Assembly: GCA_023336765.1 (NCBI GenBank)
Contig: JAMBLL010000085.1
Coordinates: 1-13,799 of the forward strand
DNA from: Actinomycetes bacterium
Lineage (GTDB): Bacteria; Actinomycetota; Acidimicrobiia; Spongiisociales; UBA5794
Length of the DNA stretch: 13,799 nucleotides
Direction of reading: 5' to 3'
Translations under genes and position numbers: made by a program
Shown: positions 5,786 through 13,394 of the stretch, piece by piece
Layout: each line of letters begins with the position of its first letter
Position numbering within the stretch: position 1 is the stretch's first letter
The notes under the pieces: generated by a model
Databases searched by the model: none
What the model was told of the DNA's origin: nothing
Seen by the model: only the letters and a program-made list of their open reading frames with translations

Positions 5786-8700
5786 CAAAGAAGTGGAGCT
5801 CGGAAACCGTCGATCCGGCTGAACGCAAGTGGGAAGAGTTCTACCGGAACCGCTTCCAACACGACAAGCGTGTTCGCACTACCCATGGCGTCAACTGCAC
5901 GGGAAGCTGCTCATGGGAGGTATTCGTCAAGGACGGGATCGTCACATGGGAGCTCCAGGCGACCGACTATCCCGAACTCGAAGAAGGGTTGCCACCCTAT
6001 GAACCCCGCGGATGTCAGCGCGGCATCTCGTACTCCTGGTACCTCTACAGCCCGATACGTGTGAAGTATCCCTACGGCCGCGGCGCCCTCATCGACCGTT
6101 GGCGCGAGGCCAGGCGTTCGTACCCCGGTGACCCTGTTGCCGCGTGGCGATCGATCACAGAAGACCCTGATGCACGCAAGGCCTATCAGACCGCCCGCGG
6201 AAAGGGTGGGTTCCGCCGGATATCGTGGGACGAAGCACTCGAGATCATCTCGGCGTCCATCGTGTCAACCATCGACAAGTACGGACCAGATCGCGTCGCA
6301 GGCTTCTCCCCCATTCCTGCAATGTCCCAGATCAGCTATGCGGCTGGCAGCCGCTTCCTGTCGCTGCTCGGCGGGACGGTCATGAGTTTCTACGACTGGT
6401 ACTGCGACCTCCCTCCTGCATCTCCGGAGATATGGGGAGAGCAGACAGACGTCCACGAATCAGCCGACTGGTACAACTCACGTTTCGTTGCGGTTGTGGG
6501 CGCAAACCTCAACATGACGCGTACACCAGACACTCACTTCATCGCAGAGGTGCGCCATGCGGGGGCCAAGCTCGCTGTGTTCAGCCCCGACTTCTCGATG
6601 GTTGCAAAGTACGCGGACTGGTGGATCCCCACCCATCCCGGCCAGGACACAGCTTTCTGGCTTGCCGTGAACCATGTACTCCTGACCGAGTTCTACGCAG
6701 AAAAGGACACGCCCTACTTCAGCGGGTATGTCAAGCAGTACACGGATCTCCCCTTCCTCGTTGAGATCGATGGCGACCAGCCAGGTCGCCTGCTACGTGC
6801 CAACGAACTCGACACGTATGCAGATGTTGAGAACGGTGACTGGAAGATGCTCATGTGGGACACCGTCTCGGATGCCCCGCGTATGCCCAACGGCACGATC
6901 GGATACCGGTGGGCTGAAGAAGACAAGGGCAAGTGGAATCTGGAGCTCAAGGACACTGTCGTTGGATGCGACATCGATCCGGAGCTCACCTTCATTGACA
7001 GCCACGCCGAGGTGCGCGACATCGCCCTCGACGAGTTCACGACCAATAGCTACGTGTACCGCGGCGTTCCTGTGCGTTATCTCGAAACCGAACGCGGCCA
7101 GGTTGCAGTGGCCACCGTCTTCGACCTCATGATGGCGCGCTTTGGTGTGAAACGTCCTGGGTTATCTGGTTCCTACCCGGATTCGTACGACGATGAGGAT
7201 GCCCCCTACACGCCAGCATGGCAGGAGAAGTTCACGGGCATTCACCGTGACACCCTGTTGCGATATGCACGCGAGTGGGGTGCCAACGCCGAAGCGACCA
7301 ACGGCAAGAACATGGTCATCATCGGTGCCGGAGCGAACCACTGGTACCACAACAACCTGCTGTACCGCTCAGCGATCGTCGCACTCATGTTGACCGGCTC
7401 CGTTGGTGTCAATGGTGGCGGCCTCGCCCACTATGTGGGCCAGGAGAAGCTGGTCATGCATGCATCGTGGGGAGCCCTGGCCTTCGGTGGAGACTGGGGC
7501 GTTGCTCCCAGACACCAGAACACACCATCGTGGCACTACGTCCACTCGGACCAGTGGCGCTACGAAAAGGGATATTCCAGTTACGACACGCTTCCACCGT
7601 CCAGCGAGAAACGTGACCACACCATCGACCAGCAGGCGCGCGCGGTCCGCCGTGGTGCACTCCCCTTCTACCCCCAGTTCAAGCAGAACCCGATCGATGT
7701 TGTACGCCGTCTGCGAGCCAATGGTGCAGCAACCGACGCCGAGGTCGTCGCTGGAGTCGTGGAGGGTCTCAAAGCGAAAACGATCGATTTCGCGATCGAC
7801 GATCCCGACGCCCCCGAGTCGTGGCCACGCGTATGGCTGATCTGGCGTGGCAATGCCATCGGCACGTCAGCGAAGGGTCATGAGTTCTTCATGAGGCACT
7901 ATCTGGGGACAACATCCACGGCGATCGCAAAGGAACCTGACGATCTGGGTATCAGCGAGATCCTCGTGCGCCCCGAAGCCCCCAAGGGCAAGATGGACCT
8001 CGTTGTGGATCTCAACTTCCGCATGGACACCACTGCACTGTATTCAGACATCGTGCTGCCTGCGGCCACGTGGTACGAGAAGGACGACCTCAACACCACG
8101 GACATGCACTCGTTCATCAATCCAATGCAGGCTGCTGTTGCTCCTTCGTGGGAGTCGCGGTCCGATTGGAATATCTTCGGATCGATAGCCAAGAGCGTGT
8201 CGGCGCTTGCCCCTCAGTACTTCGATGGCCCTGTCGAGGACATCGTCATGCTCCCACTCCAGCACGACACCGTTGATGAGATCTCCCAGCCGGTTCCCGA
8301 GGATTGGTGGACCGGCGAGGTCGAAGCGATACCTGGCAAGACGATGCCGAAGTTCAAGGTGGTCGAGAGGGACTTCTCGAAGATCGCCGAGAAGTGGGGA
8401 TCGCTCGGTCCTGCAGTCCGGAAGAACGGTGTTGCAGCCCACGGTCTGCGTATGCCTGTGGAGGAGTTCTACGACGAACTCGCACGCAAGCGGCCCACCT
8501 TCGTTGAAGTTGACGGCGAAGAGCTCATGCTGCCGTCACTCGAGCGCGACCGCGATGTCTGCGAGATGATCCTCGCTCTCGACCCCGCATCGAACGGGGA
8601 ACTCGCCTACCGCGCGTTCGAAGCTGAGGAGAAGAAGACCGGTCTCGAACTCACGCACCTTGCAGAGGGAATGCGCGACGTTCGGTACAACTTCGCAGCG

Positions 8701-9405
8701 ATCGTCGCGCAGCCTCAACGTATCCTGACCACACCAACCTGGTCAGGAAAGGTGAACAAGGGCCGTGCGTACGCCCCGTTCACGCTCAATGTGGAGAACC
8801 TCGTTCCATGGCGAACGCTCACCGGCCGTCAGCATTTCTATCTCGATCATGCGCTGTATCTGGAATGGGGAGAGCACCTGCCCGTCTACAAGCCAAGGCC
8901 GGATCACACGATGCTCTCTGAGACGGAGCAGACGATGATCGAAGGCCAGGTCGGAAAGGTGTTCAACTACCTCACACCACACGGCAAGTGGTCGATCCAC
9001 TCGACGTACTCGGACACGAATCGGATGATGACGCTCTCGAGGGGTGGATATCCGGTGTGGCTCAACACCAAGGATGCTGCTGATCTCGGGATCGCAGACA
9101 ACGATTGGGTCGAGGTGTACAACGACAACGGAGTGTTCGTCCAACGATGCACGGTCTCTGCCCGGATCCCGAGCGGCACGATCTTCCTGTATCACGCGAC
9201 CGAGCGGACGATGGGCATACCAATATCACCTCGGCGTAAGCACAGGGCGGGTATGAACAACTCGTTGACACGGACCCGTCTGAAGCCGGTTCTCATGGCC
9301 GGTGGTTACGCACAGTTCAGCTATGCGTTCAACTACTGGGGGCCCACAGGCGTCAACAGGGATACGTTCGTATACATCCGACGCATCGACAAGCCTGAGT
9401 ACTAA
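5782..9405 (+). CDS. narG: Respiratory nitrate reductase alpha subunit (NarG/NxrA family)
   Basis: The 1207-residue catalytic subunit holds the Mo-bis(pyranopterin) cofactor and the FS0 [4Fe-4S] cluster, and interconverts nitrate and nitrite. It is close to full length (E. coli NarG is 1247). FS0 ligands are His35, Cys39 and Cys43 in HGVNCTGSC, and Cys78 in PRGCQRG. Asn38 is the conserved active-site Asn. The Mo-ligand Asp is Asp209 in YDWYCDLPPASP (E. coli Asp222), preceded by the conserved Tyr207. GANHWYH carries the conserved active-site His. There is no twin-arginine motif, so the subunit should stay on the cytoplasmic side. The ATG overlaps the cytochrome c stop by 4 bases. Family membership is certain. 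Whether it reduces nitrate or oxidises nitrite is not decidable from motifs, because cytoplasmic NxrA proteins share all of these residues. Nitrate reductase is the default call. Confidence 0.96.
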   Translation: MTKKWSSETVDPAERKWEEFYRNRFQHDKRVRTTHGVNCTGSCSWEVFVKDGIVTWELQATDYPELEEGLPPYEPRGCQRGISYSWYLYSPIRVKYPYGRGALIDRWREARRSYPGDPVAAWRSITEDPDARKAYQTARGKGGFRRISWDEALEIISASIVSTIDKYGPDRVAGFSPIPAMSQISYAAGSRFLSLLGGTVMSFYDWYCDLPPASPEIWGEQTDVHESADWYNSRFVAVVGANLNMTRTPDTHFIAEVRHAGAKLAVFSPDFSMVAKYADWWIPTHPGQDTAFWLAVNHVLLTEFYAEKDTPYFSGYVKQYTDLPFLVEIDGDQPGRLLRANELDTYADVENGDWKMLMWDTVSDAPRMPNGTIGYRWAEEDKGKWNLELKDTVVGCDIDPELTFIDSHAEVRDIALDEFTTNSYVYRGVPVRYLETERGQVAVATVFDLMMARFGVKRPGLSGSYPDSYDDEDAPYTPAWQEKFTGIHRDTLLRYAREWGANAEATNGKNMVIIGAGANHWYHNNLLYRSAIVALMLTGSVGVNGGGLAHYVGQEKLVMHASWGALAFGGDWGVAPRHQNTPSWHYVHSDQWRYEKGYSSYDTLPPSSEKRDHTIDQQARAVRRGALPFYPQFKQNPIDVVRRLRANGAATDAEVVAGVVEGLKAKTIDFAIDDPDAPESWPRVWLIWRGNAIGTSAKGHEFFMRHYLGTTSTAIAKEPDDLGISEILVRPEAPKGKMDLVVDLNFRMDTTALYSDIVLPAATWYEKDDLNTTDMHSFINPMQAAVAPSWESRSDWNIFGSIAKSVSALAPQYFDGPVEDIVMLPLQHDTVDEISQPVPEDWWTGEVEAIPGKTMPKFKVVERDFSKIAEKWGSLGPAVRKNGVAAHGLRMPVEEFYDELARKRPTFVEVDGEELMLPSLERDRDVCEMILALDPASNGELAYRAFEAEEKKTGLELTHLAEGMRDVRYNFAAIVAQPQRILTTPTWSGKVNKGRAYAPFTLNVENLVPWRTLTGRQHFYLDHALYLEWGEHLPVYKPRPDHTMLSETEQTMIEGQVGKVFNYLTPHGKWSIHSTYSDTNRMMTLSRGGYPVWLNTKDAADLGIADNDWVEVYNDNGVFVQRCTVSARIPSGTIFLYHATERTMGIPISPRRKHRAGMNNSLTRTRLKPVLMAGGYAQFSYAFNYWGPTGVNRDTFVYIRRIDKPEY

Positions 9406-9479
9406 TGGAGTACAACGACACACCCAGAGGCGTAGCAGACATCCCCAACAGCCACCTGGTGGACGGAGGAACGAAATGA
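9405..9479 (+). CDS. Candidate 24-codon coupling ORF between narG and narH
   Basis: An open frame of 24 codons (MEYNDTPRGVADIPNSHLVD then GGTK) starts in TAATG at the narG stop. It ends in ATGA at the narH start, so it exactly bridges the 70-base gap in a frame used by neither neighbour. It has no ribosome binding site of its own beyond narG termination. The narH ribosome binding site lies inside it. It could serve as a translational coupler that keeps ribosomes on the message, or it could be chance. The peptide is hydrophilic and resembles nothing I know. Confidence 0.3.
   Translation: MEYNDTPRGVADIPNSHLVDGGTK
9465..9470 (+). promoter_or_regulatory. narH: Ribosome binding site of narH
   Basis: GGAGGA lies 5 bases before the ATG at 9476. 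It fixes the narH start there rather than at upstream in-frame ATGs that lie inside narG. Confidence 0.85.
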
Positions 9480-10990
9480 GAGTCCGCGCACAGATGAGCA
9501 TGATGTTCCACCTGGACAAATGTATCGGGTGCCACACCTGCAGCGTTGCCTGCAAGAACCTCTGGACGGACCGCGACGGTGCGGAGTACATGTGGTGGAA
9601 CAATGTCGAAACCCGCCCGGGTACGGGATATCCCACCGGGTGGGAGGACCAGGATCACTACAAGGGCGGATGGAAGTTCATCGAAGAGGGCAAGATCACC
9701 TTGCGCCTCCAGAACAAGCCTGAAGCGCTCGCGAACCTGTTCTTCAACCCGGTTCTTCCCCAACTTGAGGACTACTACGACCCGTACACGCACAAGTACT
9801 CGAACCTCTTCGATGCTCCTGCAAGCGACGAGCAACCGACCGCTATCCCGATCAGCCTGATCACGGGTGAACCGATTGGGATCAGTAGCAGCCCTAACTG
9901 GGACGACGACCTTGGCGGGTCCGAGCTGTATGCCCGCAACGATCTGAGCCTCGACGGACTCGATCCAGGTGTACGCGAGCAGATGGAGGAGATCGAAAGG
10001 GTCGTCTTCAACTACCTGCCACGAATCTGCAACCACTGTCTCAACCCGGCCTGTGTCGGTGCATGTCCCTCGAAGGCGATCTACAAGCGTGCAGAGGACG
10101 GCATCGTTCTCGTCAACGAGGACAAGTGCAGAGCATGGCGCATGTGTGTCTCAGCGTGCCCATACAAGAAGGTGTACTACAACTGGTCAACAGGCAAGTC
10201 CGAGAAGTGCATCCTGTGCTTCCCGCGTATGGAAGTCGGTGAGTCCCCGGCGTGTGCACACAGTTGCGTTGGCAGGATCAGGTATATGGGCGTCCTCCTT
10301 TACGACGCCGACGTAATCGAATCTGCTGCGTCGGTGCCAGACGACCAACTCCTCGCTGCACAACTCGACGCGATCCTCGATCCGAGCGACCCCGCGGTCA
10401 TCGCCGCAGCTCGTGATGCAGGCATCGGGGAGGACTGGCTCGATGTTGCCCGCCGCTCTCCGGTGTACCAGTTCGTGAAGGTCTGGGGCATCGCTCTGCC
10501 GTTGCATCCAGAATTCAGGACGATGGCGATGATGTTCTACGTCCCGCCACTGTCACCCGTGGTCTCGACCATCGAGAATAAGGTCGTGAAACTCGACATC
10601 TCGAACAAACTCGAGGACTTCGAACTCTTCGACCATCTGGACAAGGCACGGCTCCCCGTCCAGTACCTGGCCAATCTGTTCTCTGTTGGGAACGAAGCGG
10701 TCATACGCCAGATCCTGCGCAAGATGTACGCCGTTCGTATCTACAAGCGGCACCAGAGCCTCAACGGCGGGGTCGTGGACGACGCGACACGCAAGCTGCT
10801 TGCATCGGCTGACCTCAATGAGAACGAGGCCGAGGCCATCTACAAGCTGACCACGGTTCCGACCATCGATGAACGCTTCGTGCTCCCGCCGTACCACAGA
10901 GAGGTGACGATCGAGCAACTCAATGACCCCCTTGCCTACAAGGGTGCGGTCGGCATGGGATATATCGAGGAGCCACGACGAGGATGGTGA
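9476..10990 (+). CDS. narH: Nitrate reductase beta subunit, Fe-S protein (NarH/NxrB)
   Basis: The 504-residue iron-sulfur subunit carries electrons between NarI hemes and NarG. E. coli NarH has 512 residues. Sixteen cluster positions are visible:
- Cys16, 19, 22 and 26 (CIGCHTCSVAC);
- Cys185, 188, 193 and 197 (CNHCLNPACVGAC);
- Cys218, 224 and 228 with Trp221 in CRAWRMC;
- Cys245 and 248 (CILC), Cys260 and 264.
Trp221 in place of a cysteine is the hallmark of the [3Fe-4S] cluster, so the protein should hold three [4Fe-4S] and one [3Fe-4S]. The start is set by GGAGGA 5 bases upstream and by alignment to the usual MxxRAQ...LDKCIGC N-terminus. Its stop overlaps narJ by 7 bases. Confidence 0.96.
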   Translation: MRVRAQMSMMFHLDKCIGCHTCSVACKNLWTDRDGAEYMWWNNVETRPGTGYPTGWEDQDHYKGGWKFIEEGKITLRLQNKPEALANLFFNPVLPQLEDYYDPYTHKYSNLFDAPASDEQPTAIPISLITGEPIGISSSPNWDDDLGGSELYARNDLSLDGLDPGVREQMEEIERVVFNYLPRICNHCLNPACVGACPSKAIYKRAEDGIVLVNEDKCRAWRMCVSACPYKKVYYNWSTGKSEKCILCFPRMEVGESPACAHSCVGRIRYMGVLLYDADVIESAASVPDDQLLAAQLDAILDPSDPAVIAAARDAGIGEDWLDVARRSPVYQFVKVWGIALPLHPEFRTMAMMFYVPPLSPVVSTIENKVVKLDISNKLEDFELFDHLDKARLPVQYLANLFSVGNEAVIRQILRKMYAVRIYKRHQSLNGGVVDDATRKLLASADLNENEAEAIYKLTTVPTIDERFVLPPYHREVTIEQLNDPLAYKGAVGMGYIEEPRRGW

Positions 10991-11499
10991 GTATCGCAAC
11001 TCTCGACGCGCCAACGCTCGTAGCCCTCGCGCTGCGTTACCCGACTCCCGACGGATTGGTGACCCTGGCCACCGGGGTGGAAGCCCTCCCAAGAGGAGGT
11101 GCCGAACGTGAGATGCGGCGCTTCCTCAAGAGCATCGATCGTATGACATACGAGGACCTCGAAGTGCTCTATACCTCGACCTTCGACCTGTCCCCAGTCG
11201 TCGCTCCCTATGTGGGCCATCTTGTATGGGCCGACAGCTACGAGCGAGGTGGTTTCATGGCGAAACTCCAGGGAGCAATGCACTCCGTTGGTGTCCACCC
11301 CAATGGTGAGCTACCTGACCACCTCGACCCGATCCTTCGCTATCTGGCCGCAACCGATGAGCCGATCGACGAACTCAAGCCTGTGCTCGTTCCGGCGATA
11401 ACCAAGATGGAGAAGACACTCAAGAAAGCGGATTCGAAGAACCCGTATCTGCATGTACTCACGGCGGCGCGTATCGTCGCTGAAGAAAGAATGAGGTGA
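10984..11499 (+). CDS. narJ: Nitrate reductase assembly chaperone NarJ
   Basis: The 171-residue TorD-type chaperone holds apo-NarGH during Mo cofactor insertion and membrane attachment. The family signature is visible in TSTFDLSPVVAPYVGHL and GELPDHLDPILRYLA. It is clearly shorter than E. coli NarJ (236 residues), missing mainly the C-terminal tail, but the core is intact. The ATG at 10984 overlaps the narH stop. GAGGAG (10967-10972) lies 11 bases upstream and GAGG lies nearly adjacent, and the in-frame GTG at 10987 is an alternative. narI begins 4 bases after its stop. Confidence 0.9.
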   Translation: MVSIATLDAPTLVALALRYPTPDGLVTLATGVEALPRGGAEREMRRFLKSIDRMTYEDLEVLYTSTFDLSPVVAPYVGHLVWADSYERGGFMAKLQGAMHSVGVHPNGELPDHLDPILRYLAATDEPIDELKPVLVPAITKMEKTLKKADSKNPYLHVLTAARIVAEERMR

Positions 11500-11503
11500 G
11501 CCG

Positions 11504-12193
11504 ATGTCCGAGACTCTCTCCGTGATGCTCTTCGTCGTACTCCCGTACGCCGCGCTCGCTCTTGCGATCATCGTGAGCGTGCTTCGCTGGCGCGAAGCAC
11601 CGTTTAGCATCTCGAGCCTCTCGACACAGCTGCTCGAGAGCCGCAAACTGTTCTGGGGCTCCATCCCGTTCCACTGGGGCATCATCTTCATCCTGACGGG
11701 ACACATCTTCGTGCTGTTCCTCCCGTCCACCGTCGATTGGTGGAACGGTGTTCCACTACGCCTCTACGCCCTTGAAATCACCGGCGTCGCCCTGGCACTG
11801 TGGGCTCTCTTTGGAATGGTCGTGCTCACGTACCGTCGTCTCAGCAATTCGAAGGTCAGGCGCGTTACAACACCAATGGACTACGTTGTTCTGACGATCT
11901 TGTTCGTGCAGATCATCTCCGGACTTTGGGTTGCGATCGGACTGCGCTTCGGTGCTGCATGGGCTACAGGCGTTGTTGTCCCCTACATCTGGTCACTCGT
12001 CGTACTCCAGCCCAAGCCCGAACTCATCTCGCCGTTCCCGTTGGTGCTCCAGATCCACGTGGTGGCTTTCTGGGTCTTCCTCGCGGTATTCCCGTTCACA
12101 CGACTCGTCCACATCCTGACCTACCCAGTCATGTACGTGACCAAGCCATGGCAGAAGGTCGTGGCGAACGTCCCGAACACCAAAGTTCGCTGA
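11504..12193 (+). CDS. narI: Nitrate reductase gamma subunit, diheme cytochrome b (NarI)
   Basis: The 229-residue membrane cytochrome b anchors NarGH and carries electrons across the membrane. Five hydrophobic helices are visible. The four heme ligands are His57 and His67 (spacing 10) and His185 and His203 (spacing 18), matching E. coli His56/66 and His187/205. The residue aligned by hand with E. coli Lys86, important at the quinol site, is Tyr88, with Arg86 close by. The start ATG is preceded by GAGGTGAG at the end of narJ, giving a tight operon junction. It is the last gene of the nar operon. No narK-type transporter follows. Confidence 0.94.
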   Translation: MSETLSVMLFVVLPYAALALAIIVSVLRWREAPFSISSLSTQLLESRKLFWGSIPFHWGIIFILTGHIFVLFLPSTVDWWNGVPLRLYALEITGVALALWALFGMVVLTYRRLSNSKVRRVTTPMDYVVLTILFVQIISGLWVAIGLRFGAAWATGVVVPYIWSLVVLQPKPELISPFPLVLQIHVVAFWVFLAVFPFTRLVHILTYPVMYVTKPWQKVVANVPNTKVR

Positions 12194-12214
12194 GAAGCCA
12201 ACCCCACCGCTTCT
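12193..12214 (+). terminator. Weak hairpin after narI
   Basis: AGAAGC (12193-12198) and GCTTCT (12209-12214) form a 6-bp stem with a 10-base loop overlapping the narI stop codon; two further wobble pairs may extend it. There is no T-run, so an intrinsic terminator is only possible. Confidence 0.25.
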
Positions 12215-12244
12215 TGCGTCACCTGGGCCAATATCCTGGCGACT

Positions 12245-12273
12245 GTGACGCCGGAATGTGTTGGCTGTATGCT
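12245..12273 (+). promoter_or_regulatory. Possible sigma70-type promoter for the MDR gene
   Basis: GTGACG (12245-12250) and TATGCT (12268-12273) are separated by 17 bases, and each matches four of six consensus positions. They lie in the 109-bp gap before the MDR gene, which suggests it is transcribed apart from the nar operon. The match is weak. Confidence 0.25.
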
Positions 12274-12302
12274 GATCGCTGGGGCTGATCGGGGAGGACA
12301 AC

Positions 12303-13274
12303 ATGAAGGCGATCGTACAGGACGGGTATGGGGCACCCTCGGACGTCCTCGAACTCAGGGACGTCGATATGCCCACGGTGGACGATGATCGGGTGCTCGT
12401 TGCGGTCAAGGCTGCCTCCATCAACCCGCTGGACTGGCACCTCATACGAGGCACGCCCTACCTCGTGCGCATGCAGGCCGGGTTGCGCAATCCCAAACGC
12501 ACAACGCCCGGAGCTGACGTTGCAGGGGTCGTGGAGGCCGTTGGCGACAGCGTGACACGCTTCCAACCCGGCGACGAGGTTTTCGGCGAGGGGTACGGCA
12601 CATGTTGTGAATATGTATCGATATCTGAGAAAGGGCTATCGCTCAAACCGCAGAACGTGACGTTTGAACAGGCGGCAGCCGTGCCGATCGCGGCCCAGAC
12701 CGCACTGCAGGGCCTTCGTGATAAGGGCCAGGTCCAGCCTGGACAGCACGTCCTGGTGAACGGTGCGTCAGGCGGTGTCGGCACCTTTGCCTGCCAGATC
12801 GCTAGGTCGTTGGGCGCACAGGTGACAGGTGTGTGTAGCACCAGGAACGTTGACCTGGTCCGATCGATCGGTGCAGACAACGTCATCGACTACACATCAC
12901 AGAACTACACGGCTGGCACGGACCGCTACGACGTGATACTCGACACGGTCGGGAGCGAGTCGCTTGCGGCGAACAAACGCGCACTAACCCCCAACGGAAG
13001 ATACGTCTCAGTGGGAGCCGAGATGGGTAACTGGGTAGGTCCTCTGACCCACATCTCGAGGGTTCTCACCGCCTCGGTGGGCGGTGACCAGAAGTTTGCC
13101 CCGATGCTCGCAACACTGAGCAGCGAGGATCTCGGGACGCTGCGGGACATGATCGAGACAGGAGATGTGACACCGGTCATCGACCGGACATATCCATTGA
13201 GCGCGGTCCCCGAAGCGATCCAATACGTGGAGCGCGGACACACCAGAGGCAAAGTGGTGATCCAGATATCGTAG
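12303..13274 (+). CDS. Zinc-free MDR-family NAD(P)H:quinone oxidoreductase
   Basis: The 323-residue protein belongs to the medium-chain dehydrogenase/reductase superfamily, quinone oxidoreductase branch. It has an N-terminal GroES-like fold with INPLDWHLIRG, PGADVAGVVEAVG and FQPGDEVFG, then a Rossmann domain with the NAD(P) motif NGASGGVG at 153-160. The catalytic-zinc Cys/His set and the structural-zinc Cys lobe of alcohol dehydrogenases are absent, which supports a quinone- or enone-reducing type using NADPH. The substrate cannot be told from sequence. GGAGG (12293-12297) lies 5 bases before the ATG. It is separated from narI by 109 bp with its own possible promoter, so it is probably not part of the nitrate-respiration operon. 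The stop codon TAG runs directly into a 7-bp tandem repeat. Confidence 0.88.
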   Translation: MKAIVQDGYGAPSDVLELRDVDMPTVDDDRVLVAVKAASINPLDWHLIRGTPYLVRMQAGLRNPKRTTPGADVAGVVEAVGDSVTRFQPGDEVFGEGYGTCCEYVSISEKGLSLKPQNVTFEQAAAVPIAAQTALQGLRDKGQVQPGQHVLVNGASGGVGTFACQIARSLGAQVTGVCSTRNVDLVRSIGADNVIDYTSQNYTAGTDRYDVILDTVGSESLAANKRALTPNGRYVSVGAEMGNWVGPLTHISRVLTASVGGDQKFAPMLATLSSEDLGTLRDMIETGDVTPVIDRTYPLSAVPEAIQYVERGHTRGKVVIQIS

Positions 13275-13308
13275 TTTTCCGTTTTCCGTTTTCCGTTCTC
13301 CGTTTTCC
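13274..13308. repeat. Tandem 7-bp repeat, five units of GTTTTCC
   Basis: Five consecutive 7-base units begin at the last base of the MDR stop codon. Units 1-3 and 5 are GTTTTCC and unit 4 is GTTCTCC. It is a simple-sequence tract right at the gene end. It is too short-period and spacer-free to be a CRISPR array. It might vary in copy number between strains. Confidence 0.9.
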
Positions 13309-13319
13309 GCACTGCGTGA

Positions 13320-13394
13320 GGGAGAGAGATCCCTTCTGACTCCTCCCTCGGCTCTTTGGACGGGGGAGGAGCCGAGCTTGCGAGGCGGAGGGGG
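13320..13394 (+). repeat. Dispersed palindromic intergenic repeat, copy B
   Basis: This is the partner of the copy at 50-132, in the opposite orientation. It contains a perfect 8-bp inverted repeat, CTCGGCTC (13347-13354) and GAGCCGAG (13369-13376), around a 14-base loop, so it can form a hairpin downstream of the MDR gene and might help end its transcript. There is no T-run. The two copies differ by a few substitutions and indels, as expected for an old dispersed family. Confidence 0.75.

Noticed and set aside
9302..9475. An in-frame 58-codon upstream extension of narH.
   Set aside because: It would lie mostly inside the 3' end of narG. The ribosome binding site at 9465-9470 and the known NarH N-terminus fix the start at 9476.
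13274..13308. CRISPR-like repetition.
   Set aside because: The units are 7 bp with no spacers, so this is a simple tandem repeat.
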